Positions 49,372 through 61,673 of a stretch of 64,000 bases of DNA are shown here, piece after piece. Position 1 is the first letter of the stretch. Each line of letters starts with the position of its first letter. Where the stretch lies: positions 67,169,455-67,233,454 of the forward strand of contig CM035226.1 of assembly GCA_020226215.1 (NCBI GenBank), read 5' to 3'. The DNA is from Sindora glabra (taxonomy: Eukaryota > Streptophyta > Magnoliopsida > Fabales > Fabaceae). The position numbers were made by a program, and so were the translations under genes. A model generated the notes under the pieces. That model saw only the letters and a list, made by a program, of their open reading frames with translations, was not told where the DNA came from and made no database searches.

Positions 49372-51589
49372 TCTCTTGCCAATTATCCTTTTTTGTATTA
49401 CACTTTCTTAAAGCACCTTTAACTTTATACAACAACTAAATTAAAGAAAGAATAGGAAAAGGTGAAAAGTTCTAAAAATTGGGTAAGTGGGGAAGTGGAA
49501 TTGAGGAAAGTCGAAGAATATTTTTATTTTATTGACAACTTTGCCATTGAAAACAAAAGTTCCAGTTTTCTGATTCTAGTAGATTGCACAGCAAGTTGAT
49601 AAGCCAGTTCCACATTTATAATTTTTGATTTTATTATAGTCAATTCATAAATATTTTATCTTGAGTTTCTCCTTCACATCTCCATCATCTCAATAAATCT
49701 TAATTGTTGATTTCTTGATACACCGATGCACCACTCCATTTATTTTTTCTTCTGAATCACAACACTTGAGATTAACATTGAAGTTAAGGTTGCTCTGTAT
49801 TATCACGTCATCCTTGTAATTGATTAATTATTGCCATCTAAAAAAAATTAATTCTTATGGATGCAACACAAATAAATCTTTCTAATTATGACTACAAAAG
49901 TGAAAAGAAAAATATATCTATAATAAGTAATTTATATCACCCCAAATAAAATTGTGATAAAAATAAAATAAAATTATGATAAAAATTAATGTAATCAATT
50001 AACACAATTTTTATATATTTAAATTAAATCAATCATTCAAATTAAGGAACGTTAGGCTTTACTATCATATTAGTTTATTTTTTACTATTATAATATAATA
50101 TATAAAATTTTAGTTGATTAATTGATTTTACAAGTAAAAATAAATTTATGTAGCATTAATTATATAATAATAGTATATAACAAAAATATGCATACAATCT
50201 TAATTCATGCTAAAATTTTTTATAATTTTATTTCAAAAATTATTTTTGTAGACTAAAATTTCATTTTTTGTACAACTAATTTTACTTACATCAAAATTTT
50301 TTCTTGTATTAATTTTATTCTTCACAAATTATGAAGTGATGAATTTGATCCCTCTGTTAATATTTTTATTTATAGGTTAACAATTATAAAAATAGAATGA
50401 TTTAAATAATAAATAAATGATATAATATAGGTGAAATAGATATTAAAATCTTGTGAGATATCCATTTGATATTGCTTACATTTGCAAGGAACCTAATATA
50501 AAAAGAAAAATTAAAAGATTTTCAATAAAACTTTAAATATGGATTTTGAAGTATATATTACTTTACAAATAAAATTTTTAGATTTACAACAAGGTATTTA
50601 AAATTATATAAAAAGTACAAATTATACTTTTATATAACTTTTTATAAATATGTACAATAACAATTCATATAATTAAATTATTACAAATTAAGCAATAAAC
50701 TTTTTTCATTAATTATTGTTAATTAAATTATTTGGAAATAAACGTGAAAATTATATCTTTCAAACAATTTTTTTAATTATTTTCTAAAGATTTCTTCAAC
50801 AAAAGTTGAACTACTTGAAGCAAATGCCTCTATAAATAATAACTTTAAACTATCACGAATATTTAAATTTTAAATATGATTTAATACTTAAATCATGATA
50901 AATTTATTTAATTTTAATTTCTTATTTATAATATCCACTTTATTTTCTCACAAATATAAATTATATGATTTAGCCCCCTCACAAATTTGTAATATTATTT
51001 TAATTCCTCATATATTATTTTAATCCTTTCATCTATCAAACTATTAACTCATCAATAAAAAATACTAATAGATTGATCAAATTAATTAAATTATTATTTA
51101 TATGGGATAAAATTAAAATATACAAAATATATTTGAGAGATAAAATCAATACAAATGAAATTAATGAGGAATCAAAATGAAGTTTCATATTATTTTATAT
51201 ATTTCATGCTATTAAATATAATTTACTTAAATTTTTTAATATAATTATTTAAATATTATTAAGTTATATACAATTTTATATAATTATAATTTTCTATTTT
51301 TTAATTAAAGTTTCTTTAATATTAAAGTGATACATATAAAATTTATTATTAGATATAATTAATATAATATCATTAATTCTATTATACTATGTTATTATTT
51401 TTATATAAATGCATAAAATGTTATCACCGATTCTGTCTTCTGATTTAACCAATCTAACTGTAACCTATCTCCCTCACTAGATTCAAGCCCTTATAGGTAA
51501 TATAGATTTATCTCTTTAAATTTTATTTTATCTTTCCGAGTTTTAGGAAGAAAACTTAATTAATTTTGTATTTTTATAGGAAAAAATGT
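49372..51589. other. AT-rich stretch, no gene seen
   Basis: No frame or domain on either strand; long A/T-run sequence from about 49850 onwards. Confidence 0.4.
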
Positions 51590-52075
51590 AAGTTATCCTA
51601 TTTAATTTTAGGATAATTGGATATTATCTCCTTAATTTTGAAAAATTATAAATCACCACCTTAAATTTTATAAAACTTGAAATTAACACACATATTCACT
51701 TAATTAATTATTTTATTAAATTATATATTTTTTATGAAGTTTTTTTTAAATCAAAGTATTATAATGTTTTCTTTTAGTTATTTTTTCATACATAATTCTT
51801 ATATTATATAACTAATGGAAATTAAATTATATATAAATAAATTTAATTAAATATTTGTGTATAAAGGGAGAAATTATTATTTAAAAATAATGAAATAATG
51901 AATATTTTATAAAATTTTTATTTTTATTAAAAAAATTAATAAAAAATCATGTAATTTAATAAAATAGTTAATTAAGTAGAAGATGAGTATCATTTTCAAT
52001 TTTTATAAAATTTAAGGTGGTAATTTCAAAATTTATAAAGTTGAAGGAGTTGAGAGGATAATTTACATAATTTTT
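51590..52075. mobile_element. Long-TIR palindromic MITE-like element
   Basis: The left arm (AATTGGATATTATCTCCTTAATTTTG, then AAATCACCACCTTAAATTTTATAAAACTT, then TTAATTAATTATTTTATTAAATTATAT) reappears inverted in the right arm (TAATTTAATAAAATAGTTAATTAAGTAG, AAAATTTAAGGTGGTAATTTC, GAGAGGATAATTTACAT). The centre lies near 51830. The arms are roughly 230 bases, so almost the whole unit folds back. It shares these words with the AT-rich bodies of the duplicated segments at 46155 and 61960. No clear target duplication was read. Confidence 0.6.
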
Positions 52076-52856
52076 CTACTTAATATATCATAATACAAGT
52101 GATACTTTATCACGTATAAAATTTTCTGACTTATATTATGGCATAAATAACACTTCACTATAGTTAATGTTTTACCATAGCATAATTTTTTTCATTTTTA
52201 CACATTTATTTAAATTTTTTTACTTTTATAATAAAAGATAAAACTATCTTAATTTTTAATTTTTTGTGATATAATTTATGGAAGAAATAATAATTTATTT
52301 CCATGACAAGTGATAAGTCATAGGTGGGGCTACTAATTTGGACTTTGATTGCTTATAATGTCATGTCATCGGTTACAAGCCAAATCATTACTAATAATCT
52401 TACGTTATTAATTCCATTAAAATTTTCACCTTTGTTTTAATGGAACAACTAAAATATTATATAGAATTATTAATTAAGAACTAAAATGAGATTCATATTC
52501 TTTTAAGTAACAAAATTGATATTAAATCAATTCCTAACAGGTTAAAAGAGGTATTCTATTCTTATTAAATTTGAAATTAATACAAGAATAGAGGACTTTA
52601 AACTTATTTTGTGATTGCTGATACATTATTAAGAATTGAATTATTTATTATTCAGCTTCTTATTATTTCTTTTCCTTCCTATCTTCCCCCTATACTTTTT
52701 TCTCATTGTAGAATTTCTCTCTTTTGTATCTCTATGCTTGCACTTTTGGGATTTAATTGATTATTTAAGGTTTCAATATATTTTTATTCCACTAAAATAC
52801 AACTAAGACTTATTTAATTTCTTTAAATTTTTTGTTCAATTTTAATCCTCATAAAA
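52076..52856. other. AT-rich stretch, no gene seen
   Basis: No domain or element end noted before the MULE target duplication. Confidence 0.35.
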
Positions 52857-52865
52857 TTAAAATTA
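52857..52865. other. MULE target-site duplication, left copy (TTAAAATTA)
   Basis: Nine bases directly before the TIR start GGCTAAAATACAT, identical to 61665-61673. Nine bases is the standard Mutator duplication length. Confidence 0.9.
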
Positions 52866-53012
52866 GGCTAAAATACATATAACCCTCTTATACAATATCC
52901 TATGTGCAGAAAAAACCCCTAATGTTAAGAAAGGTGTAATTAAGCACTTAAAGTATAAGTAATGTGCAAAAAGGTCCCCTCCATTATCTCTCCATCCAAA
53001 ATCCTAACCACA
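52866..53012 (+). repeat. MULE left terminal inverted repeat
   Basis: It aligns over its length with the reverse complement of 61519-61664: GGCTAAAATACAT, TATGTGCA(G/A)AAAAA, GTTAAGAAAGGTG(T/C)AATTAAG, and the inner CCATTATCTCTCCAT followed by CCTAAC. About one in six positions differs, which indicates age. Confidence 0.92.
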
Positions 53013-56000
53013 CATTCTTCCTATCCACTCTTATTCTATGAATGCTAGTTATTTGGTTTCATATACTATTCAGCAAGTGAATAAAGCTTGTCTTCATCAT
53101 TGCTAGCTCTTTGTTTTACCAAATGGTGAATTAAGTCACTTGAATTTTCTTCATACATGAGGCTCTCTTTTTAAACACCATTGTCTTTCAACTTCATTCG
53201 ACCCTTGCCTCTACTTCAAGTTTGTTTGGTTGTTTCTTTCACTACCTTCTTGTTTTTTACTTCTTTGCGTTAAGTGGAAGTTTGGATTTTGTTTTAATTT
53301 TCCATAATGGGTTTGCTTGTGCATTCAGGCCTTATTAATTTATTTTGTTTACTTTAACATAGTGCTCATTTTTGTACTCTATTGAAATATTTATCGGAAC
53401 CCCAAATAATGCTTAATTTCATTAAAATGTTTTAAGTCACCCTATTTTAATTGGTAGATTTTTTGGATAATATTTCTAGTAGAAGAAAGTTACAATTCCT
53501 CTATTGACTTCCATGATTCTATGACATTTTAGCAAAATATTGTATATTTTCCAAATTCCATTGTAGTTTTGTGCTTTAGAATTGGATCTTTTAAAAAATT
53601 CAATTCCCTTTGGATACCTCACATATTCTATTGTAGCTTGTGCTTCATGTTTAACATTTATAATTTTTCTAGTTGGCATTTTGTTAAATTGTTGTTTTTC
53701 TGTAACTATTTTCATGTTGTTTAAACAATGGTTAAGTAATAGGTCAAAAGGAATGGTTGAGCACTCACAGTTAGTTGAAGGGGCTCAACTATAGGCATAT
53801 TTGGTCTTATGCTTCTCCTACAGCTATTTTACTTATGATCAATAGGATACACTCCATTTTCACTTGTATAATGCTAGGATCCCTTCCATCCTTGTGCACC
53901 AACTCATACTCCTTATTTGTTTTACCCTTACATTGTATCGAAATGTCGCCATTAACTACTTAATTCTCACTTTAATGTTTGAGGTGCACTTTAGTTATTT
54001 TGTAAGTTTTCTGTATCATTGCCTAATTGTCTATTAATTACTATTAGCAAGTACATACGTCTCATTTAACAATTGTTTTCATTTAATCAAACTAAAGTAG
54101 AGTTATGGCCCTAATGTATGTCTATATGCTTATGTCTATTAGTGTATACACACATATGTTTAGCAATAATACCCTAGCCTTAATGCATAGAGCTTAATTT
54201 ATTATCTTTATTCTACTTCCTATAAACTAAGGGTGTTTTGGATCAAAACTGGCTTTATTAGTGTAAACTGTGGAGTATTTATAGCACGTTTCTATTTAGG
54301 AGAAGAGATAAAGTGTTGATGTTGTTGAAAATTTTAGTTTATCCTTTTGAACAAGTAACGGAGAGCTTTCTCTATAAAGGATAATCAACAGCTTTCTATA
54401 TTAGTATCTTCTAGTTTGTTATCATTATAACAGAAGAGCTAATTGCATGATTTAATTACAACCCAAGCAGTCCAATTTATTTAAATCTTTCCAATTCATT
54501 ATGAATTTCATTAAATTTAATGTTATTGTAAGGACAAGCTAGGCTTCAAGAGTGTGGCTTGATGTTTTTTGTGTGAACACATTTGTGCTATCTTGATATG
54601 GTTTTGAAACTTTCCTTAAAGTTTGAATCCAAAAATATGCAGTAGAACCTATCTTAAAAGGTTTAAAGCCTCAATGTCCATAACATTGTTCTATTTCTTA
54701 GCTTATTAGTAGGTTCTCCTTATTTTGACTTTCCCTATATCCTATATACTTGTTATATCAACATATGTTACCCATTGTTTAATGCTTATTCGATGAATAT
54801 ATTACTTGATAGAAAGCTAAAATAGTGAGCTAAATATAGTTATTAGATAAAATTTATTTTATATACGTTTCCTTCAAAAAGAGGCATGACTTACAAGTTG
54901 ATTAGATATTAGTATGAGAACATTTGTTTAATATTTTTTGTTACTTCTCAACAAATTGAAATATCATTACTTAAAAAAATATATTTACACCATAGTGTTA
55001 GTTTAGATATCAAGCCTAACTGCATATTGTGTACTCTGTTTAATCTGCAAATGACTTCTTTATGATGTTACAGCTATATTCTATCCTTCTTCATACAAGA
55101 ACGGTGAAATGGATGGCTGGATTTCATAATGCAAATAGTAAAATTGTCAAGTTAGAATGGTTTCTTAATTGGTTAATGTTCTTTTTGGCAAGAGGGAGAG
55201 AAAGCCCCAACTATGTAATAATCATTACTATCATGAATGAGAGTGCAAACTGAAGAAAAGACCAATGGAGTCATGCTTTGTGTAATTCTATCATTGTTTT
55301 ATTGTAATGTTACAAAATTGGAACCCCATAATTCTTTGATTTATTTAGGAAGTTAGATGTATAAAAAAATTTCCTTAAAATTTAATACAATTACTTTATC
55401 TATGATCTTCTACCTTTTATTAATTCTTTTTTACTAATCTTATATAAATCTTATTGAGTATGACAAGGGATTATCTTTTATCATTTTCTATTGACCATGG
55501 TGGTTAATATTTATGATTTCTAAAGTAACCCCCTTACTAATACTATTATTTTCTATTGGCATCCTAACTAATATTGCTATTTTATATACAAAACTATAAC
55601 TTGGCAAGAGAATTCTTAAGATCCTTGAATCCACTCACTCACATTGCTATTTTCCTAACTTCAGTTAAGCTTCAAGGTCATAAAGCAAACAAAGTAAAGT
55701 ATCAAAAGAATCATTGCAAAAAAAAAAAAACTTTTAGTATAGTGAGATCAGCCAGTAATTCAATAATATAATTGATCATAGTTCCAATGTTAATAAAACT
55801 AGTTGCATTAATCTAAAATATCAACATTCAATATTTTATATAGAATACCAACATTTATTTAAACTAAAAAATAAATTGGAAACATTTAATTTAACACAAA
55901 AAATGTTTGCTTTCATGTAGAATGACAAGAATTAAAATTAAAATTTGATAAATATAGACTTAAAATAATTTAGGAATGTTCTAAATTTCATTCAGAATGA
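53013..56000. other. Internal MULE region without recognised gene
   Basis: Several frames of 60-80 codons occur (53582..53794 +, 53715..53476 -, 53775..53963 +, 55062..55253 +, 55574..55771 +). None shows a domain I recognise. The 53.5-53.8 kb part is open on both strands. It may be captured host sequence or a decayed second gene, as other MULEs carry. Confidence 0.4.
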
Positions 56001-56620
56001 TTTTTTGCTTCTATTTTTAACTTAATTGCTCTTGCATTTCCTTGTCTAATTTTGAATGGTTAGCCTATCTTTTTTTAGCTCTTGCTTGCTTGCCTTTTTT
56101 TTTTATTGGCTTACAAGTGATTGGCTTTGCCTTGACCAATTTTAAGCTCCTTACTTTTGCAATGATTAGTGGTGGCTTTCTTGACCCAACTTTCTCCATT
56201 TTTGGCTTCCTTGACTTAGTTCTAAACTATTTTGGCTTGTTTGAATTTGACTAGCTAAGATTTGATTACCTTGAATCTGCCTTCCATATATTTGACTACT
56301 TTCAATCTAACCTAAAAAAGCATGATTACTTTGAAGTTACTTTTTATGGATTTGATGACCTTGAATTTGAGTTTCTTGACTCTTCCTCAAAGCTATAACA
56401 CTTATGCTTATCATGGCAGTGGAAAGTTAGTTTTGTGAATTACTTGCTTCAATTTAATTTGAAAAAACTTGATTAGTTTGAAGTTGCTTTGCATAAATCA
56501 AATCACCTTCAATTTGAGCTGGTAAGCTCTTCTTAAAAGTTGTAACACTTGTCTTTATGATGATAGTAAAAGTTTAGCTTCATGAATTATTTATTTCTAG
56601 TACATTTGGAGCCTGCAAAA
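56000..56620 (-). pseudogene. MULE transposase C-terminal Gln/Ser-rich tail, decayed
   Basis: A minus-strand splice acceptor TTATTTTGCAG lies near 56615. It is followed by a low-complexity sequence repeating words like Q(T/I)xSQ, HQI and SQGSQK, broken by stops. MULE transposases often end in such a Gln-rich tail. The repeated plus-strand words TTTGA-TACCTTGAATTTG come from the same periodicity. Confidence 0.45.
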
Positions 56621-56704
56621 TAAAGATCATAATTAGTAATCTTTTCCTTTATATTTTTTATGATGTAATATTTCTTATGAACTTACAGATTTAGTTTTTC
56701 TCTT

Positions 56705-57130
56705 TTATGCCTTTTTTGTTTTTATTTTAATCACCTTGCAAGTTCTAAGATTACACCCCCACTGGTTACAATTGCTACATTTCATACTTGTACCTTTCCT
56801 AATTATCTTAAAAGGATTGACTACCTCATCAGGAGCTTTCCTTCTAGCCTTCCTTGGTTTTCCATAAGGTTTATCATACATTGGAGGAAAGATTTCAATT
56901 TGTGTGTTTAATGGCCATGAATGTTCTCCAAGAATAGGGTTTATGACATATCTATAGGTTTGCAAGAATGTTTCTTTCTTGTAATAGTCACGGACATATA
57001 TTTCTAGTGGGACCTTAGTTACATTCATACATGCCACAGCATGAACATAAGGGATACCTATTAAATCCTAATTATAGCAATCACAAGTTCGATTATTCAA
57101 ATCTACTACCCATTTTCCATTATTAACTTG
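56705..57130 (-). pseudogene. MULE transposase C-terminal region: SWIM remnant and zinc knuckle
   Basis: The open part (57037..56705) reads VPLEIYVRDYYKKETFLQTYRYVINPI, then W, then IFPPMYDKPYGKPRKARRKAPDE, then KCSNCNQWGCNLRTC, all in the order seen in MuDR-type transposases. Just upstream VDLNNRTCDC and GIPYVHAVACM form the SWIM finger, but its third ligand is Tyr in place of Cys (family GIPCxHA). The knuckle has Cys where the CCHC His should be (family GHNxRTC). Both metal sites are therefore altered. Confidence 0.9.
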
Positions 57131-57636
57131 GTTCACCTCAAACTAACCATCACCAACCATGTATGGAAAACAATATATAACTCATTTTTTGCTTTTCTCT
57201 AATTTATTTAAGTTCTAAGATAAATTGGGCCATTATATTTAAGCATACTATCTTTCTTTATAGCATATCTCTTTATTAGCATCATCTTAATCATCTCTAA
57301 TATGGTCAATATAGGCTTGTCTATAACTTCTAATATAAAACTATTAAAAGTCTCAGCAATGCTGTTAAGTAATATGTCACTTCTTACTTTTATTGAAAAT
57401 GCATGTCTTGACCAATGTATCGAATCTTTTTTCTTTAACCATTAACTAATTCTCCATCAATTGCTTCCAAGTCTTTCATATATTGGTCAAATTTTGCCTT
57501 GGTGCTTATTTTTGCTATATTCCATAAAGCATCCTTGGGTGCTTTCCTTATATGCTCAACTTTGAAATTAGCATATATGTGCCTAACATACCATCTATGT
57601 TCAGCACTTACATCCTTAAATGTATTCTTTATGCCC
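57131..57636 (-). pseudogene. MULE transposase, second catalytic part (AEHRW..VRHIYANF)
   Basis: A minus-strand acceptor TTATTTAACAG at about 57637 is followed by GIKNTFKDVSAEHRWYVRHIYANFKVEHIRKAPKDALWNIAKISTKAKFDQYMKDLEAI. This is the highly conserved MULE stretch after the second catalytic Asp (family FPxAEHRFCVRHLYANF). It then breaks: TGG to TAA before RKK, and a frameshift before the DILLNNxAExFN stretch, whose words can still be found in another frame. Confidence 0.88.
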
Positions 57637-59215
57637 TGTTAAATAACAAAAATTTAGAAGACATTATGTTAAATGCATATACTTCTAAAAATGCAATTAA
57701 CTTTCATCTATTCTTAATTCCTCTCTTTTCCCTATTCTAAATCTATTGTGAAACTGATTACAACTAGACATATGGTTTTTGGAAATATCTACTCCTCACA
57801 CTACTCATAAAAAATCATACAAAGGATGTTAAAATAGAGACCAATTATGCAAGTAACAAGTCCAATAATAGTCCATTTCACTTGTTCAACACTTTTATCT
57901 AGCAAACTAAACCAAAATATTTGCTAAAAAGATGATTGGTTCTATTTAACCTACTTTTTAAAACTAATCTCATTAGGGTGACCCCAAACTGACATCAATA
58001 TGATGAAAATTGAATGGAATGGTTAATTTACACCATGGTCTTAAACCTCATAATGTAAAAGACACTCTCAACTTTATACATTGCTTTCCTCCAAAGAGTT
58101 AACCCTATTAACAATTAAATGCAGAAAACTAAGCCAAAATATCTGGCTCTTGCATAATTATAAGTGAGAGATAATCTTGGATTGTTTATTTAATCTAACT
58201 ACACAAACAAAAAATAAAAGACAAGACCAGAACTACTATATAGATATTAGTGTAGAACAAAGGTATATGAGTACATGCTTAAGATCCTTATATGCAAAAC
58301 ACAAGACCAAAACCACTATACAAATATTAGTGAATACATCAAATACAACTTAATAATTCATTCTTTCCTTAAAAAGGAATTAGCTATATCTCTTGGTGAG
58401 ATCAGTAATAGCATATTCACAGTATAGAACTCAAGTTAGACAAGAATTGTAAAAATGGTTCTCTTATAAATAATTTAGTTCTACTAAAGATCTCAAGACT
58501 TCAAAAAAGAATCTTTTCATTTACAAACTAAATTCAGCTAGCTACGTGATAGCACAAATGTGCCATTAAACAATATTGGACAAATTGTAGTATACAAAAG
58601 ACAAAAAGATCATTACCTTAGATTACATCCTAAATTAAATGTAAAATCTTAATTCAGCCATTGCAACTACTATGATAGAACCTAAACAACCATTAATTCA
58701 TCCTTAAAATCCTATTCCCTCTTTGCTAGATCTCTATTTCCCTCTATTCCTAATGAAGCTGCAATTTCTGCCATGTTTTACCTTTAATTCATCCTACAAA
58801 ATTATAACTCTAACCTTTTAGATCTTAAGTTATCTTATGACATCAAGTAATAATAGAATTATAATTTATAAGCTATTTACCCTCATTAGTGAACAAAACC
58901 ATTCACATTGCAGTTCACTAACACATACCATATGTTAAAACATCATCAATTCTAGAATCCCAATCCTTTTAAATAAAATACTAGAAGCAAAAAAATTAAA
59001 CTCTAACTTGAGAACTCTACATGCTTCAAAAAATTTAGAAAAGAAACCTCACATAATAATGATGTAATGAAAGGTCTATTGTGATGAATACACATACAAA
59101 TTAAAAAATGAAAATTTATAACTTTATAAAACTAATTAATAGAACTAAAATTCTCTAATAGAGCAATATTGATTATTTTTATTCATACCTTTTGCTAATC
59201 AGAAATAAAAACCTA
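57637..59215 (-). other. Long intron or insertion inside the MULE transposase gene
   Basis: No coding sequence is visible between the donor-like AAAG|GTTAGG at about 59217 and the acceptor-like AACAG at 57637. The expected ISDxxKGL piece with the second catalytic Asp is missing on both sides, so either an exon was lost or an insertion replaced it. Confidence 0.5.
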
Positions 59216-59510
59216 ACCTTTCCTTTGAACAGAACTAAGATCCTTTAATAGCAATGTGATGAAATAGCCCCAACTATCGATACACTCTTTCTCAATGGCA
59301 GCATATGCAATGGGGTACATGTTTTCATTTCCATCTAACCTCATTGCACAAAGTAATTTCCCCCTATAACATGTTTTCAAAAAGCGACCTTCAAGTGCTA
59401 TAATAGGTCTACATGCTTGTAAAAACCCTTTCTTATATACATCTAGACAAACATATATCCTTTGAAATAAACCATCTTCTGGTGAAATTTTTATGGTCGA
59501 TTTAAGGTTA
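59216..59510 (-). pseudogene. MULE transposase, first catalytic part of the DDE domain
   Basis: The minus strand reads LFQRIYVCLDVYKKGFLQACRPIIALEGRF, LKTCYRGKLLCAMRLDGNENMYPIAYAAIEKE and DSWGYFITLLLKDL. The family form is KGFxxGCRPxIGLDGxFLK. The first catalytic Asp of GLDG is Glu here (ALEG), a change expected to abolish catalysis. The stretch itself is open, so this part decayed slowly. Confidence 0.9.
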
Positions 59511-60090
59511 TTCTATAAAAGAATATCTCCATTAGACCACAGCTTCTTGTCCTGACTCCTACATTCACCATAAATTTTCTTCTAAGCCTTTAATTTTTCC
59601 CTATAGCATTGGAACCTAGAAACTATAGCGGAGTAATCTCTATAAACTTGTTTTGTCATGGCTATATTATCCTAGTTTGGCTAATCCTTAAAATGATCAA
59701 TGTATTTATTAGCTAGCCAAGTGGAAGTGGCCTTGCTACTATTAGTCTCATGCCCACAAAACTTATGTTTTGGATATTAGAAGGTCTTGATTTGGAAACA
59801 TGATTCTTTTTAGTTCTTTGATGCATGGATCCTTCAACCACATTCTCTCTTGCATTTCACTATGATCCTTGCACTTTCATTATTGATATATTTGAAGTTA
59901 ATGCCGTTCTTCAAAGCATATTATTTTAAAGCATCCTTATATTGTTTAAAGTTTGTAAACTTTATCTTTTTTTAACTTAATAGGCTTTTTCATGTTTGTA
60001 TTGTAGTTAAACTTTGGCCATTTTACTACAATTCTGCTTCTCCATTAGATTTTATCATGGTTAGTAACTTGACACTATCTGCATAATCAG
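59511..60090 (-). pseudogene. MULE transposase DNA-binding (zinc-finger) region, interrupted
   Basis: FKQYKDALK, ALKNGINFKYINNESARIIVKCKREC, IHASKN, FQIKTF and GHETNSSKATSTWLANKYIDHFK follow the MuDR N-terminal DNA-binding domain (FKxAVxxYAxxxGxxxxxxKND..RxxxxCxxxCPWxxxAS). Stops replace Trp in CPWR and elsewhere. The C..C..H..C ligands are still partly recognisable. Confidence 0.82.
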
Positions 60091-60091
60091 A

Positions 60092-60551
60092 TTAGCAATT
60101 AATATCAATATTAGCTTCCATATCATAAGTTGTAGCATTAAAGTCTAGCTTTAATTGTTTAAATAGTCCATTATTATGAAAATTCCCTAGTTTCTTATCC
60201 AAATAGGCCCTAACCCGATCTTCAATCTCAACTATATTGTTCTCATAAAAAAGATCAAGAATATCATTATCACTATCATCAAAATCATAGCCATCCAAAT
60301 ATATCTTTTCATCATCTACATCCATACCATCATTATTAGGCTTTTTCTTTTTTACTTTTTCTTTTCTTTAAAACAGTTTCAGATTTCATCAATTTTTCAT
60401 TCCTTTTAGGTAGCATTATTGTTATGTTAGGAATGGATGCCTCAACTAGTAAATTTGTGATATTAGGAAAAGATGACTTAAAAAGGATTTCATCAACATA
60501 ATGTTCCATAAAGATTTCTAAAACTCTATCTACACCACTTGATACATGCAA
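60092..60551 (-). pseudogene. MULE transposase linker, acidic region
   Basis: Two adjoining frames (60551..60336 and 60325..60092) encode VDRVLEIFMEHYVDE, a Lys-rich piece (KKRKSKKEKA), then the acidic MDVDDEKIYLDGYDFDDSDNDILDLF. Acidic linkers between the PB1-like and DNA-binding domains are usual in MuDR-type transposases. A stop separates the two frames. Confidence 0.75.
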
Positions 60552-60854
60552 AAATGTCCCTTACATCACTATCATCTTTCAACACTTTTGTAGCTCCAAA
60601 TGGTTGCCATCAAACTTGCACCGAAATTGAGTAATATTTTGAAATCCTAACTTAACAATAGTTTTTGCCAGATGTGTTAAACTTAGAAAGTCAACATCAA
60701 ACCTTTCATATGCCAAACAATCACCACCCCCATAACACTTAAATGGGGAATATGTAATGCTTCCCTTAAAATATGGTTTCACTGTGGTATATTTCATTTG
60801 AAACAATAGAAAATAATAATAAAATGGATTAGTTACATAATTCAAGGTGACCAA
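60552..60854 (-). pseudogene. MULE transposase N-terminal PB1-like domain
   Basis: The likely start is the Met at about 60797 (MKYTTVKPYFKG). YGGGDCLAYERFDVDFLSL and LAKTIVKLGFQNITQFRCKFDG match the MuDR N-terminal domain (YVGGxxxxxxxxDxDxxSxxEL..xxKxLGY). The frame ends at a stop near 60579, after which the sequence continues into the linker in another frame. Confidence 0.82.
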
Positions 60855-61518
60855 TCCTAATAAATAAAAACTAAACCCATTGTAGTAATTTTTATTTTGA
60901 TTATAGTAATTTTATGTCAATTGTCAAATTGAATAGGATCATCATTGAAGTGAACAAAGTTATATTGCTCCTATGCTAGCCTTTTGTTAGACTTTGCTTT
61001 AGTTATTGCTTTCTGGGCACCTCTCACAAGATTGAGGTGATATTAGTTTGACATTATTAATGTGGAAGTTTGAACATACACCTATTCCTCAATACATTAG
61101 TAAATAACATAATAGTAACAACAGGGGACCACAATATTGTATAATTGTATTCTACTTGTAGAAGACAGCAAGACCATAATAATAACAACAAATTGATAGC
61201 ATTTACAAAAGCATAATGCTTTAAAAATTTTTATCCAAATGAAAGATAATCTTGCAAAATGTGTAGAAGTGACATACCCATACCTTTAAATTTAAAAAGT
61301 ATAGAGCTTGCTCTAAAGGAATGAAATTAACAGCTTCAAATAGTTTCAACAAATCCCAAATGAAGTGTTTGAAATCAATTATGAATTTTGAGTAATTTTT
61401 TTCAACCTATAGTGTTCCTTGTTGCCATAATGGTTTTGTTGCATAAGGAATTTTAAACTATTAAAGGAATAGTGTGTATCTTAGTTAAAAGAACTCTCTT
61501 GTGATAAGCATATGCACT
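60855..61518. other. MULE 5' region between transposase start and right TIR
   Basis: No frame was recognised. By position it holds the transposase promoter and leader. No single TATA box could be chosen. Confidence 0.4.
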
Positions 61519-61664
61519 TGTTGTTAGGGTTTTGCATGGAGAGATAATGGAAGGGGCCTTTTTGCAAATTAGGTATAGTTTAAGTACTTAATTGCACCTT
61601 TCTTAATATTAAGGGATTTTTTGCACATAAGGTACAATACAAAGGGGTAACATGTATTTTAGCC
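61519..61664 (-). repeat. MULE right terminal inverted repeat
   Basis: The reverse complement starts GGCTAAAATACATGTTACC and follows the left TIR to the CCATTATCTCTCCAT block and beyond. Confidence 0.92.
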
Positions 61665-61673
61665 TTAAAATTA
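61665..61673. other. MULE target-site duplication, right copy (TTAAAATTA)
   Basis: Identical to 52857-52865. Confidence 0.9.

Larger units (their letters stand above)
52866..61664 (-). mobile_element. Complete Mutator-like element (MULE), 8799 bp
   Basis: It is bounded by TIRs of about 146 bases beginning GGCTAAAATACAT and by a perfect 9-bp duplication. A degenerate MuDR-type transposase gene runs on the minus strand from 60854 to about 56000: PB1-like N-terminal domain, acidic linker, DNA-binding zinc-finger region, MULE DDE region, SWIM remnant, CCHC-type knuckle and a Gln/Ser-rich tail. About 3 kb left of the gene (53013-56000) has no recognised coding content. The element is an autonomous-type copy that has lost function. 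Confidence 0.92.

Noticed and set aside
56042..56254. 70-codon hydrophobic plus-strand frame resembling a membrane protein
   Set aside because: It is antisense to the Gln/Ser-rich tail of the MULE transposase. The CAA/AAG-rich coding strand gives a Leu/Phe-rich shadow.
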